64,000 nucleotides of DNA, taken from contig MNCI01030356.1 in NCBI GenBank assembly GCA_015680685.1, forward strand, positions 413,571 to 477,570, written 5' to 3'. Positions 24,301-36,300 of the stretch are shown here, piece by piece. The number at the start of each line of letters is the position of its first letter. Position 1 is the stretch's first letter. The DNA is from Gnetum montanum (taxonomy: Eukaryota > Streptophyta > Gnetopsida > Gnetales > Gnetaceae). The notes beneath the pieces are model-generated. The model saw nothing but the letters and a program-made list of their open reading frames with translations, had not been told where the DNA came from and did not search any database. Both the position numbers and the translations under genes were made by a program.

Positions 24301-27300
24301 TGGTGTGGAAAATACGCAACCAAAAAATCTTTTGATAGCGTCCTCTGGCCGCCCGCCTCCCCGCCCCTCCTCTGCAAGTGATCTCATGAGTCGCAACTAC
24401 ATGGAGGGAAATCAAAGGAACGATGGGGGTTATGCTGACCTACAAACCTGATTGCGTGGCATTCCAAGATGACAAGGAATTGTGGGGACTAGTGGAATAG
24501 TGCGGCTAGAATAATGTCCTACCATGGTTGGTGGGAGACCTAGCCCTCTTGGACGGCGCTTTCTTTTCTAACTAGTGAGAGGACCACACCTTTTTTTGGG
24601 GTATTGAAGTCATTATCACAGAGCCCTCGATTGCCAGGTGTTTGGGGGCCCAGGCGGAAGGTGAAATCATCCAACCCACCATGTGTGGGTTGTAGGATGC
24701 TGAACTATTTTTTGCTGGACTAGTGCCACACACACACAGAGTTGACAGGTTCCTAGATCCTCCTTGCCACCTGTTTGGGCCAAGGTTGCTGATCTGGTGG
24801 ACCATTTCTTCGTGCAGTCTGGTAACAAGTCCAAGCTCCAGGGCATTCATTTTGCCTTCCTCAAATGTCTGAAGCTTGGGATTAGGGTTAACTTACCCTG
24901 GTTTTTTCTAGCGGCACTGCAACAGTAGAAGCGAGGCTGCCACTCTGGGCTTATCCTAGCCTTGTGGCCGGGGGTGGTGGGGGTGTGGCCTCAGGCCGAG
25001 TCAGGGTTGCCCCCCCCCCCCTTGGGGGCTTCTTTGCCTAGGCCCTTCCTTTTGGCTTGTCCTGGGGTTTCGGGGGCTGGATCTGCAGTAACTTACTCCA
25101 GGAGGTGGAGCAATTGTGGGGGACCGTGGGCCTCTAACCCCATGGTAGTGTCAGATATCTCCCCACCTGAAGTGTTGGACCACAAAGAGAGATGAGATGA
25201 GGAGCTGCATTATGCGATAGTGGAGGCAACGGCCACTGCACGCAATGCGGAGTGTCGAGAGTGGGAGGCCAAATGGGATGAAGCCCTTGCGCTCGTGTAG
25301 ATTGAGTTGGAAACCCGTTTCCATGAGCGGGAATAGGAGCTAATTTAGTAGCAAGCCTTGTTGGCAGAGGCTGCCCAGGCCCAACTGGTGGATGAGATCC
25401 AAGCTCAAGTTCGGGAGGAATTAATTCAGGAGGAAACCACTCGTAGAGAGCGTGAGGCGGCTAAGTGAGCACAAGAGCAGGAGCAGGAAGAGGAAAGGCA
25501 GAGACAATGCCAGTTGGATTGGGTGCACGAGTAGAGTGTGCACCAATGGCTTCAGGATGGACGGTGTCTGTACATCGTCCTGGGCATCAACTGTGATTGC
25601 TTGTGGGGGAGCTTCGACGTCGCATCCGCCAGATGTCTGTACGCTTCCACCCGAATGAGGGGACATCGGTTGAGGAGTGGAATCGACGTGAATTGGCCAT
25701 GCAGGCAATTCAACAGGCCGCCAATTTTATGGACTCCGAGCTTCACCATAATATGTTGGATATCCTCCATGCCCTTGAACGTCCACACTGCGCCTATCAT
25801 AGACTGTCGACATGGCCATAGTAGGGTCGTTTCTTCTGCCCCCTGGCAACCTTGGGCCCTGTGTTCCGTGTGATTTGATTGATGATTGTTTTGACTATTC
25901 GTGGTGTTGTTTGTGCTTGCAGCGCTCCCCCNNNNNNNNNNNNNNNNNCTTTTGTTTCTAGTTTTTCAGTTTCTGGTTTTTAGTTTTTCACAACTGGTTG
26001 AGGCTCGAGGCCTCCCATTCGGGCCAATGTTGTTGACCGGAAATTTTGTACTATCTCTTGTATTTTAATTTCTAGTAATATAATCCAAACATTCTCTCAA
26101 AAAAAATATTTTCCCTTTGTCAATAAAATTTGTGACTCTGGGGCATAGCCAACCTTGTTGTTTGAACTATTCTATGTTATCAAAATGTTGGACAAATAAT
26201 TGTATGAAAGTGGTGAGACCATGTCATTCACCCCTCCAATTTTTGTAAATAAGAGCTCCTTATCATGGAAGTAATGTGGTTCTTATTGCATAAAACTAAA
26301 ATTGACTCATGATTGTTGTGCCTTTAAGAAAAAGGGAAGGGCCAAGAAGGATTGGAAAGGGTGTGACATTAAGGGGATTTGTTGATTCTTTGGACTTCCT
26401 CTATGGGTCCCACTACTCCACATGATTATATCATTACTTGTGTTTTAATTTTGGTGGAAACATCTTTTTTATTAGAAGTTGTTACCTTACTATAGAATTG
26501 GAAAGACATGTGACCTTTGCTTGAAGGTAGTCCTTTGGTAAGGATAATAAAATAATTAATTAATCAACATATGTAAAAATATTCTTGGGGTACTATTGGA
26601 AAAACATATGACCCATGCTTGAAGGTGCATCGCTGATGAGATTAGCATTGAATATGACACTAGAAAGATATGTGACCCATGCTTGAAGGCACCTCTCTAA
26701 CCAATGGCCAGGAGTCCTAAACCAAATACTTAATTTTAAGTAATTATAACATGGATCTAATGTATGCTTTCTAGTTTTTTTAAGTGGTGTGGTACTTTCA
26801 TGTGGTTGTGGTTGGCCTCATGGTGGTGGGCTTAGGATGATGCAATGCAATGTCACTTGAAAAGGTATGGGTGTGGTTTGGAACTTAGATAGATATATAT
26901 GATGATCATTCTAACCATACTTGACATAGGAACCTGTTGCATAAATGCTAAGGTATCTAACATCCCAAGATCCGCAATCCTTTCTCATTCGATTCCACCT
27001 CACTGCAACATGCAATTATGGGTCTAATGGCTCTGTATAGTATGGTGTAGGATACTAACAACAGATGTGTGGTCATTGAAACATGGACTTGATTGACATT
27101 CAATCTCTAAAGTGCCCACAGATACCTTATCATCAAAATAACACTTCGAAATCCCCAATTCTTCATATTTCATGCTTCACAACCCTATTAAATCATTGTC
27201 TACAGTCATTTTAACCATTCACATGCTTATCATGGCTACAGACCTTTACAACTCTCATTTGACCTTACAATTACTGAAAATTCCCAAAAAATCAAGAAAA

Positions 27301-30300
27301 ATAACAAAGGAAATTGAAATTTTTGGCATTGTCAACGTTGTTGTGTTGATGCAGGGGCTTAGTTGACACAACCCCGTAAACAAAGTAGCATCAACACAAT
27401 TAACAAAACTTGTATATATGTGCTGCACCGTTACGAAATATTCACATTTCTCTCATTTGCATAATGGAGGTTTTGCTATTTTAGAAAGCCGAGACCTTCA
27501 ACATTCAATATCTTGTTGTGAGGGTAGTTGATTTGCAATTTGAAACCTTTGAAAATGCCTAAAATTTGAACATCTAAGGTAGTTAATGCTAATAGATGAT
27601 TTAAATAATGTCAATTAGATAGAATAGCTACCTTAGGATCTCTAGGATATTACACAATAATCACTTAGGGGCATTTGGATTACAATTTTTCAAAATCAAA
27701 CTAATCACAAGGATGATTGAGGGTTAAACATCTATAAATAATAATCATAAAAAAACAATTGATTGTTAATGTGATTGTGGATGGCTCCCAAGAGGATCCC
27801 GGAGGTGGGTGGTCTCTCCAATTGGAGGGAGAAGTGACCTAGAGGTGGACATGGATGGGGATGTGGACAACTAGAACCTAAACTAGAAGCCACCCATTGA
27901 ACAGGACCCATCAAAGAAGGGCCTGAAGTGGAATCTATTAGGCAAATTCCCATTGTAGAGACAAGGCAATTAAGGCAAGATGAAGTGCTATACCTAGGCC
28001 TAGCCTTGAAGTCACATTGACAGAGGTTTGCTTGGAGAAAGTTAGAACAAAAGAGATTCAAAGTTCTATCCTCCAAGAACCAAGCTTTGAACCCTTCATG
28101 GAGTTTGCTTCCCAAGAAGTCTGAGATCAATTACAAGCATCTCCACTATGGCTCACCATCTCTACAAATGGAGAGTGGTATCTAAGGAAAGCGTATCTCT
28201 TTTGGAATAACCGCAATTGAGATGCTATAATAAAGATCAAAGACATAACCATCTCATACTCAGTGGAGGTCATTGCTAACACCTTGGGACTTCTGAACAT
28301 AGGCATGCAAGTCCTAGAAGTGTTCACTTAGTTTGATCAAGAAAGAAAAAAGGAGTGCATGCAATAGTGCTATGGAGTGAACAAAAAGGAGCACAATGAG
28401 GTCACCCAAGCTGAGATGATACCTTTCAAGATCATGTTGTACCACCTTAATCCAAGAATATGACCAAGCAAGATCACATCTTTCTTGGCAAGGGCTTATG
28501 TAGCACTAAGTGGCCGATTCTTAGTCAACTTGCCATAGCTTATCTTCTTGTAGATAAAGAAATGTGTCAAAGAAAATGAAAAAAAGGCCTGAAGGCACTC
28601 CCCTTTCTATGCTTAAGTAGGAAACTTTGTTAAAAAAGAGGGATTGTGCACTATACCAACGATGTACTTTGGACAGCTACAACAACATCATGATAGGAAA
28701 TGATGAAGGAAAAGTTGCCGCTAAGGCTTCAAGAGGAAGTACAACCTCCACTAGCCAAGGAAACACCAGATGTTGGAGCAAGAATTGAGGAACTAAGGGA
28801 ATCTCATCAAGCAGGTATCGAAGGTTTGGGATATTACATTCTTGCAATGAGCCATCTTGATAAAGTTGCTTGAACAATTATTTGGTAGTAGGATGACCTG
28901 TCCAACCTCTTCTTTACAAGAAGAAGCCATGCCATCATCCAAGCGAACCCTACCAAAGGTGGAGTTGTAGTATCCCTACCCTATGAAAAAATGCCAGAAA
29001 TCTTGGGCATTGATGTGCCCTTCTTCATGATATTGGAAGAGGGAGATGGAGCCACGGTAGTGATCATGCTGCCCAAAGGGCAAGAAACAACTATAAAGGT
29101 GGTAGCAAATCTGATTGGTGAAGTGTTGAAAGTTCTTGCAACACCAATTCCAAACTTCACTAATATGGCATACATCCAAATGTTTGCAATACTTGGATCA
29201 CAGGGAATGAGTGTAGTACAACCCAAAGAAGAGTTAGAAAGACTGGTAGGTGTTAGGCTATTGATTCTTAATGTCTTTGACATTCCAAAGGGTATCACAT
29301 CAACCTAGTCAATGCTCATTGAGACAAGGGGCAAGCTCATTGTTGTAGAGGTGTGATTTCATGAAGCTACGTCACTAAATTAACAATTGATAGTGGATGT
29401 TGTAGAGCTCAAAGCTTGCTTATCTAACCTAACTCTCCATCAACCTAGCCTTACTAGGGAAGAAGCCTTTGAGCAATTAAAGGCTAGACAACACCAAGTG
29501 GAGATGAAGAAGGAGAAAGCCACTTGGGATGCATCCTTGACAGAGGCAATGCTAAATAGAGCAAACAAGGACCTTGTCATGGTGTGCAAGGAGAACAAAG
29601 AATTGGCCAAAAAGAATCATAGATTGCTTAAGGTAGAGAAACAAAAGGAGCAAATGGAGGAATACCTTAAGCACGGTCAAGAGAAAGTGGGTAAAGTCCA
29701 CACGGACATGCGAAGGTTGGCAGCTAAGAATAGAAATTTTTCTATGGAGGAGGTGCATGCCATTTGACAACAATTGATCGTTGAGATCACTGTCTAGAAC
29801 AATGAGGCCTTGATGTATGAGAAACTCAAAAATCATTACAAGGACCATGTGGGTATGTAGAACGAGATCAATGAAAATGAGATCTAATTGGCCAAAGCAA
29901 AATTGAACCAAGTCCCCTAGTAGCTCAAGGTGATGCATGACAACCTATTGTTGATGAACTAAATGCATACAACCAAGCTGAACTCTGCACATAGGAGTTG
30001 TAAATAGAAGAGATGATAGAATACATGAAGCTTGCCAACCTCCGTTACACCAACTTAGCAATGCTTGCTACTGGCAAACCAAGATTAGAGTTCCGAAAAC
30101 AAGTGGCCAACTCATACTTATTATATGAGAATGAGCATAAGCTCCACCAAGAAGCACACCAGAAGTTTCAAGTCCCCAATGTAGGGCTTGAGGTCTTAAA
30201 AACAAGATTCGAAGGTCAAAGGACCATCAAAGAAAATCTGTCCAAAGGGATGGCTGATTATCAAGAGTTGAAGGACATTGTCAAGTCATTTAACATGGAA

Positions 30301-33300
30301 TGAAAACATTTTGCTGCCTAGTTTGTCAATGTCCATGAGATGTTCCCAACTTTGTTGTGTCCTTGGGAAGTACTTACAATAGAAAATCTAGGCGAACTTG
30401 CCTAGACCATTCACAACCCGAGGACCAAAGAAGAGAAAATGAAGGTTCTCATTGATGCATTTCAGCTGAAAGTAGCCATAGTAGCAGTAGGGCTGCCACA
30501 GCCAATACCAAGGCATGAGGAGCCACCACAAGAGCCATTGCCATTAGGCATTTCATGAAGCATACACTTTGGTCCTTTTTGTAAATATCTACAACAGTTT
30601 TGTACAGAAAATATATCCAAATTTTGTCATTTGTCAAAATTATAAATCACTTGAGTAAATTTTGTAATGTGGCACTCTAATTAGTCAAGTCACTCCCACA
30701 ATTTGGACATGCATTATTAGTAGATTCAAGATTTTTAGCATTTTGAGTGCACATTTTTTGGAAAGAAGCAACAAATTTTGCGCACAACACATCCTTGGGA
30801 AGCTCAGCAATGCACTCTTCAACTCATTTTTTGAGCATTCTTCAACTCATTTTTTGAGTAAATTTTGGGAAAATATATTATTGACAAAATATATACAATC
30901 ATGAAAAGAAGCAAGGGGAGAGCTCCACTGCACTTATATATCAAAATATGGGGTGCTATCAACCCTGATATACCTTTCCCTATGCCTAGTAGTGGTATGA
31001 ATCACCCCAACCTCTTACCACCACTAAACAAAAATAGGTCCCTTGGACCTTCTGAAATGGGCTTGATGCCAAACAGAAAATTCCCAGACCAATACCCTCC
31101 TTGGCAAAATAGACAAGGATCAAAACAAACCCAACACAACAAACCCTCAACACAACAACAACCAAACCAATCAGGGATGGTTGGGGAGCTGAGCACACTT
31201 GCAATTAGGCCTATATTGAGAATATAGTATGTCTAGCTGCGCATGATGCACTTCAATGTCAACAAAAGTAGCTGCCTATTGGAAAATCTTGAAGGCCTTG
31301 TCTTTTCTTGCTCTGGCGGCTGCAAAATCATTACCGTCAGGGTGCAACTTAGCTGAGGCAAGTTGAATGTGCCAATGAAGCTCTGTCCAAGTCAAAAAAA
31401 TAGTTAATCTACATATGAACGTAGGGACACTTCCCTTCACATAGCCAAGTAATAGTATTTTGCTCATGAGCCCAATCCAGTTGCTATTGGTGCACTTGTT
31501 CTCCCACTACTTGTCCTCCTCTCGCTCTTGCCTTTGTCACCATAGTGCTTCCTGTTGATGCTCCTCCCCGAGCTCATGGCAAAGTTGGTCAACAAGTGCT
31601 ACCCTCGTGGCTGCATTCTCTACGTCCCATTGCCACTGAAGCTCCCCCATTGTTTCCTAGTGCTGTATTTCCAACCCAATTAGTTGCCTTTGAAACGCCT
31701 CCTCCCAGGCCACCCACTTCGCTTCGCACACCTAGTGTTCCTCCTCACGCTTTTTGAGGGAGGCCTCCTCAACAACCTCATTAATCTGTGCATGCATGTT
31801 GAATGCACCCTCCTCCAACTTAGTAGGTTCTATCACAGATGTTGGCTTTCGCGTAATTGCCAACACTAGCACAACACCTGGTGGGAGCTCGGCCTCCAAT
31901 ACCTTTTGCGGCCTCCTCTATCTATTGTAGACAGAATGGTAAGTAATGGTCACTCCCTGCATTATGGGCGTTGGCCTAGGCGCCCTCCATATGGCCAGAA
32001 TCAGGCTCAAGTGCCGCCCTAGCTGCCTCCTTCACAACGATGCTAGAAAGAAATTTGGCATGTTGACCTGCCTCCCATCCCGTAGACACTTAAGAAGCAT
32101 GAAGTGATTCTTCAACTCATTTTGAATCACTTTAACAACTGATTTTAGACATTCTTCAACTCATTTCTTTTAGTTGGCAATGAATGTTGAATACTACAAT
32201 GTAGCATAAAGAAACAACCTATAGTGTAGAGTACATCTAAATCTTTTTGTAATGTATATGGGAGTGTAAACAATGAATTTAGATTGACTTTCATGCTTGA
32301 TGTAATGTTGTTATATTAATATGTTTAGAAATTTCTATTTAAAAGTTGAATATATTATTTTAATAAAAATTGGGACATATAAGTAAAAAAAAAGGATCTA
32401 TGTACAACCAAAATTTCACATCCTAGAATCCCCACTCAATTGCGGACAGCACGTCTAGGACTAGGCCCCATCCCCCAAACATCCCACCCCCCTAAATCTT
32501 CTAACAACATCAGAAATCTTGCCAACAATTGACTGGCACAACAAACCAACAATCCCTGAACTACCTCTCATCCAACTTTGTTGGGCATCACAAGAAGGAA
32601 CAAAGGACTTGGCCCATAGGACCCCAACGCTCCAAAACCCTAATAGCCACAACCCCATACAACCCACATGTTAGTCTCGCTTCCTAGATTTGGCCCTAGC
32701 CTCCCTTGCTTCTTCTCAAACCACTCTTGCCTCCAGATCCAACTCGGCTTGCATCTTCTCGCTCACCTCTTCCTCTAGTTTGCGCCGCAACTCCTACTTG
32801 AAAGTTTCCTCTTACCTTTGTTTGTTCTACTCTTACAGTTACTGCAAGTCCATCGTTTGGCACTCCACTAGATCAGCAACCCAATGGATATTCTCCTCCC
32901 TTGCCATCCAATGTGCCTCCCAGATCACCCTGTCTTTAGTCATTGCCTTCTTGGCTACCTCCCTACTTACATGAGCAATCATCGCTTCAATCTCTTACGT
33001 AGCTATTGACACTGACGAATCCCCTTCTTCTTGTTCCACCCCAAAAGAGCTTGGCCCTACTTTTGTCTTTGATCTATTACTCCCCTGCCTCTCTTCCATG
33101 GTGTATTGCACCTGTCTCTTGACATAGACCATCGACAGCAGCCTCTCCACCTTTGGCACCATCGACATCCCTACTCTCCACAACACCAGAATCAACCTAG
33201 GATGTCATCCCAATTGTTTAGGCCATAAGCTATCCAACAAAAACTATGGCATATTCACTTGCAGATTATGCTTTAGACCCCACATTAGCAAGAAGTGCAC

Positions 33301-36300
33301 TCGTAGCAGCTTATGCGGGCACTCAAACAGGACCAAGAAACGATCAATTAGCACTGCCATGACCTACCAAAGAGAGGATAGCATCAACTTCCTCACATGC
33401 CCATTGGTCATCTTAGGCACCCTACCACTAAAAAATTCTGTTGCATGCCTTTACTTGTTAAACATCGAAGGAATAACCTCACCCTCCAACAACATCTTGA
33501 TCACCTCTACGACAGCCAGCTCCATCAAACAAATTCTCATCCCATGAAACAACGTTCCAGCTTATTCCCAATTGGTGAAGAAGATTTGATTTGCCAACCC
33601 CAGCTCCCCTTCGATCCTTTGCAGCATTTTTGCCCACCTAGCTTGTTTGATAAGCCTCTAGAGATCGGCGTTCTCCCTAAACTCTTTAACCATAGGTTCA
33701 TGCCGTTTTGCCTACCCCATACTATTGGAAGCCTCCTTCCATAAAATAAGCCTAGCCTTGGTAATCTCTGATGGCAATGGCAGTTGCGTTCCTTGGAAAA
33801 TCCAATTATTCTAGCCCTTCCATCCGACCCACGAAACCGCTAAGTCCTTGGAATCTCCACTCAATTGAATTGGTGGTGCCAACTCAACAGCCTTCCAAAT
33901 GGCTTGAGTGTAAGGGCAAGCATACAAAAAGTGTTATAACGTTTCTTGATCTTCCTCACACAGTGGGCAAATCGGGTTAACATTTATACCCCACTCTCTC
34001 AGCATCCCCTGCACCAACAACACTTTATGAAAAATAAGCCACACAAAGGCCTTGATCTTTTCAAGTGGCCTCCCTTTCCAAATATTTTTCCATCTCTTAG
34101 CTGGCAAGTGCAAGGCCCTAGTAACCTCAGCCAGTGCACAACCCAGACGACCCTTCTCGATCATCTCTTGAGCATGTGTATAGATGTTTTGCCAAAGCCA
34201 CGACCCTCCCACATCTACCTCCCATCTCCTATATTCCTGCCTTACCATCCTAATCCATTGTGTTTGCCTGTCCCTCGGTTGAATCAATCTATTCATCAGC
34301 CTCTGCAAACCCAACTTGATCTCATCTTTGAAAGGCAAGATACCAATACTAGCCGCCCCTGCACCCCCCCCCTCTCTTTGCATTCCTTGGTCTCGCAGTG
34401 TTCTCCTAGCAAACCAAGTGAAGCTTTTGGTCATCCTTCCCCCCAAACTAGATGAATCTTCAAATAATTTGGTCGATCTTCAGGATAGCCCTAGTTGGCG
34501 AAACAACCATTGAAGTCGTGAACCTTGCCACTGCCATCAGGACAATGGATGCCAACAACATCTTTCCCTTTTGCGACAGAAACCGATTAGCACAATGTGT
34601 AATCCTTTGTTGTAATCTCTGAATCAGCATTGTCCAGGTCTTTTGATGATGCCATTTGAAAATGGGAATTCCTAAATAAGAATCTTGAGGAAGTCCCAGT
34701 AGAATTCTTGGCACTTGAGAGATCCTTCCACGAACCTCCACCACCATATTGATCATGTGTATAGCTGACTTGGTTTTATTTATCTCTAGCCCCGCTTCTT
34801 GTCCCAAACGTGCCATAGTCCTTTGAAGCAATGTAGCTTGAGGCATAGCAGCCCATGAGGATAGAATAGTATCATCAGTGTAGTGCTGAACAAGGCAATG
34901 CACCCCTACAATCTCCATGCCTCCCACCCCCTCGGTAGCGCAATAGTGATGCAGTAAGTCCATCATTAAAATGAACAGGAGCGGGGAAAGGGAATCCCCT
35001 TGCTGTAAACCCTTACCTGTTGCATGGAACCATCAATGTCAAAGGAATATCTGCCTGAGCTTTGAAGATGTATGCTAAGTTTAATGAATTTGGGGCTAAA
35101 CTTTATGAATCATTACCTCCTTCATGGCCTCCCAGCTCACAGTGTTGTAAGCTTTTGTGATGTCCAATTTGATGCGCATTCAAGGGAAACCAATGCGCTT
35201 GAAAGAGTGGAGAATCTCTTGCATCAAAAGCACCTAATCTTGAAGATACCTTCCCACCACGAACCCAGCTTGGTTCTCACCCACCAACTCCGGCATCAAA
35301 GGGGAAAGCCGCTACACAATCATCTTAGTGAAAAGCCGCAAAAGGGTATTACAAATCCCAATCGACCTAAAATTTGCCGAAGATAATGAACAAGGCACCT
35401 TCAGAATAAGGAGAATCTTTGAATAATTAATTTCCTTGCACACCTGTCGCCACTGCAACATGCTATTAAATGTGGTGAGTAGGTTCTCCCCCGGGAGATC
35501 TGCAAACTCCCAGAAGAACTCTATGGGCAACCCATCCAGCTTTGGTGCCTTATTGGTTTTCATTGACTTCATGGCCATGTCTAGCTCTTGCCTAGAAAAA
35601 GGTCTCATCAAAGCCTTATTCTCACCCTCCCCCAACACTCTTTGAATAGGGATTGAAATTTTCCTCATATCTCTTCACTGCCAAATAGCCGCCCAATACC
35701 ATTGCACCTCCTCTACCACCTTCTTGCCATCCCCCACCAATTCCCCCTCCATCACCAGCTGCAACTTTTGCTTAATTTGCCCATTTCACTTCGTCATAGC
35801 AAAGAAAAAACACGTATTGTGGTCTCCCTCTCTTAGCCAATCAATCCGTGCTTGTTGGTGCCAGTAACTCTCCTCTTCCAATGTTAGCTCCTGCAGTGCC
35901 TGTAGCACTTCAGTCTCCTTGTCAACTATATCAGCTCCACTCTTCTACCTCATTTGAATCTCTTGTAGTTTGGCCTACAGCTGTGTACAGTGTGCTCTAA
36001 AGCTATATCTGTCCTCATACGCCTTGGCTTGAATTTGTTGTTTGAGCATTCTCAAACCTTGTTTCAGGAATTCTTGGGGGTCCTAATCATTTGAAAATTT
36101 TTGCTAGATGTCCTACACCAACAGCCTTAACCATGTCTTCCCCAGCCATGTACACTCAAAGCAAAAAGGCCTAGGAAACAAACCCCTATAGATTCCCAAC
36201 CCGACAAATAAGCGACTGATGATCTTATGCCTGCATTTCCCTCCCCATCACTTGGATATTGAGCTCCAACACCATCCTTGTACTGACCCACACCCGGTCA

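Larger units (their letters stand above)
22905..26107 (+). mobile_element. LINE-2: truncated and internally deleted, inserted in gypsy copy 1
   Basis: Sense LINE of the same family as LINE-1 and LINE-3. It opens in the endonuclease/RT linker ([20 protein letters not shown]), continues through RT, jumps at a G-rich run (about 24157-24170) into the zf-RVT region, and continues into ORF3 and a 3' UTR ending CTCAAAAAAAA. The flanks ATATTTTTCCTTTA (about 22890-22903) and ATATTTTCCCTTTG (after 26106) look like an imperfect target duplication. It splits gypsy copy 1 between integrase and ORF B, so it inserted later. Confidence 0.82.
17350..30836 (+). mobile_element. Tat/Athila-like Ty3/gypsy element, copy 1 (interrupted)
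   Basis: Sense-oriented within the PHYLLO intron. Order: 5' LTR (17350-18096), leader, gag (about 18900-19700), RT (about 19920-20600), RNase H, integrase (to about 22700), LINE-2 insertion (22905-26107), a TATA-bearing segment, then extra ORF B (about 27780-30560). The RT reads [15 protein letters not shown] and VVPKKGG, with FMDD as active site, and there is no chromodomain. These are features of non-chromoviral plant gypsy lineages (Tat/Athila). The same layout appears in inverse orientation in copy 2 (46793-60102). The 3' tail probably continues at 32124-32353 beyond LINE-3a. I found no 3' LTR. Confidence 0.85.

Noticed and set aside
27732-28130. 132-codon open frame on the minus strand
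   Set aside because: The + strand carries the start of ORF B here, conserved with copy 2. The minus frame has no recognisable content.
33946-34455. 169-codon open frame on the + strand
   Set aside because: It is the reverse-strand shadow of the LINE-3b zf-RVT/RT region, whose minus-strand protein has clear family motifs.
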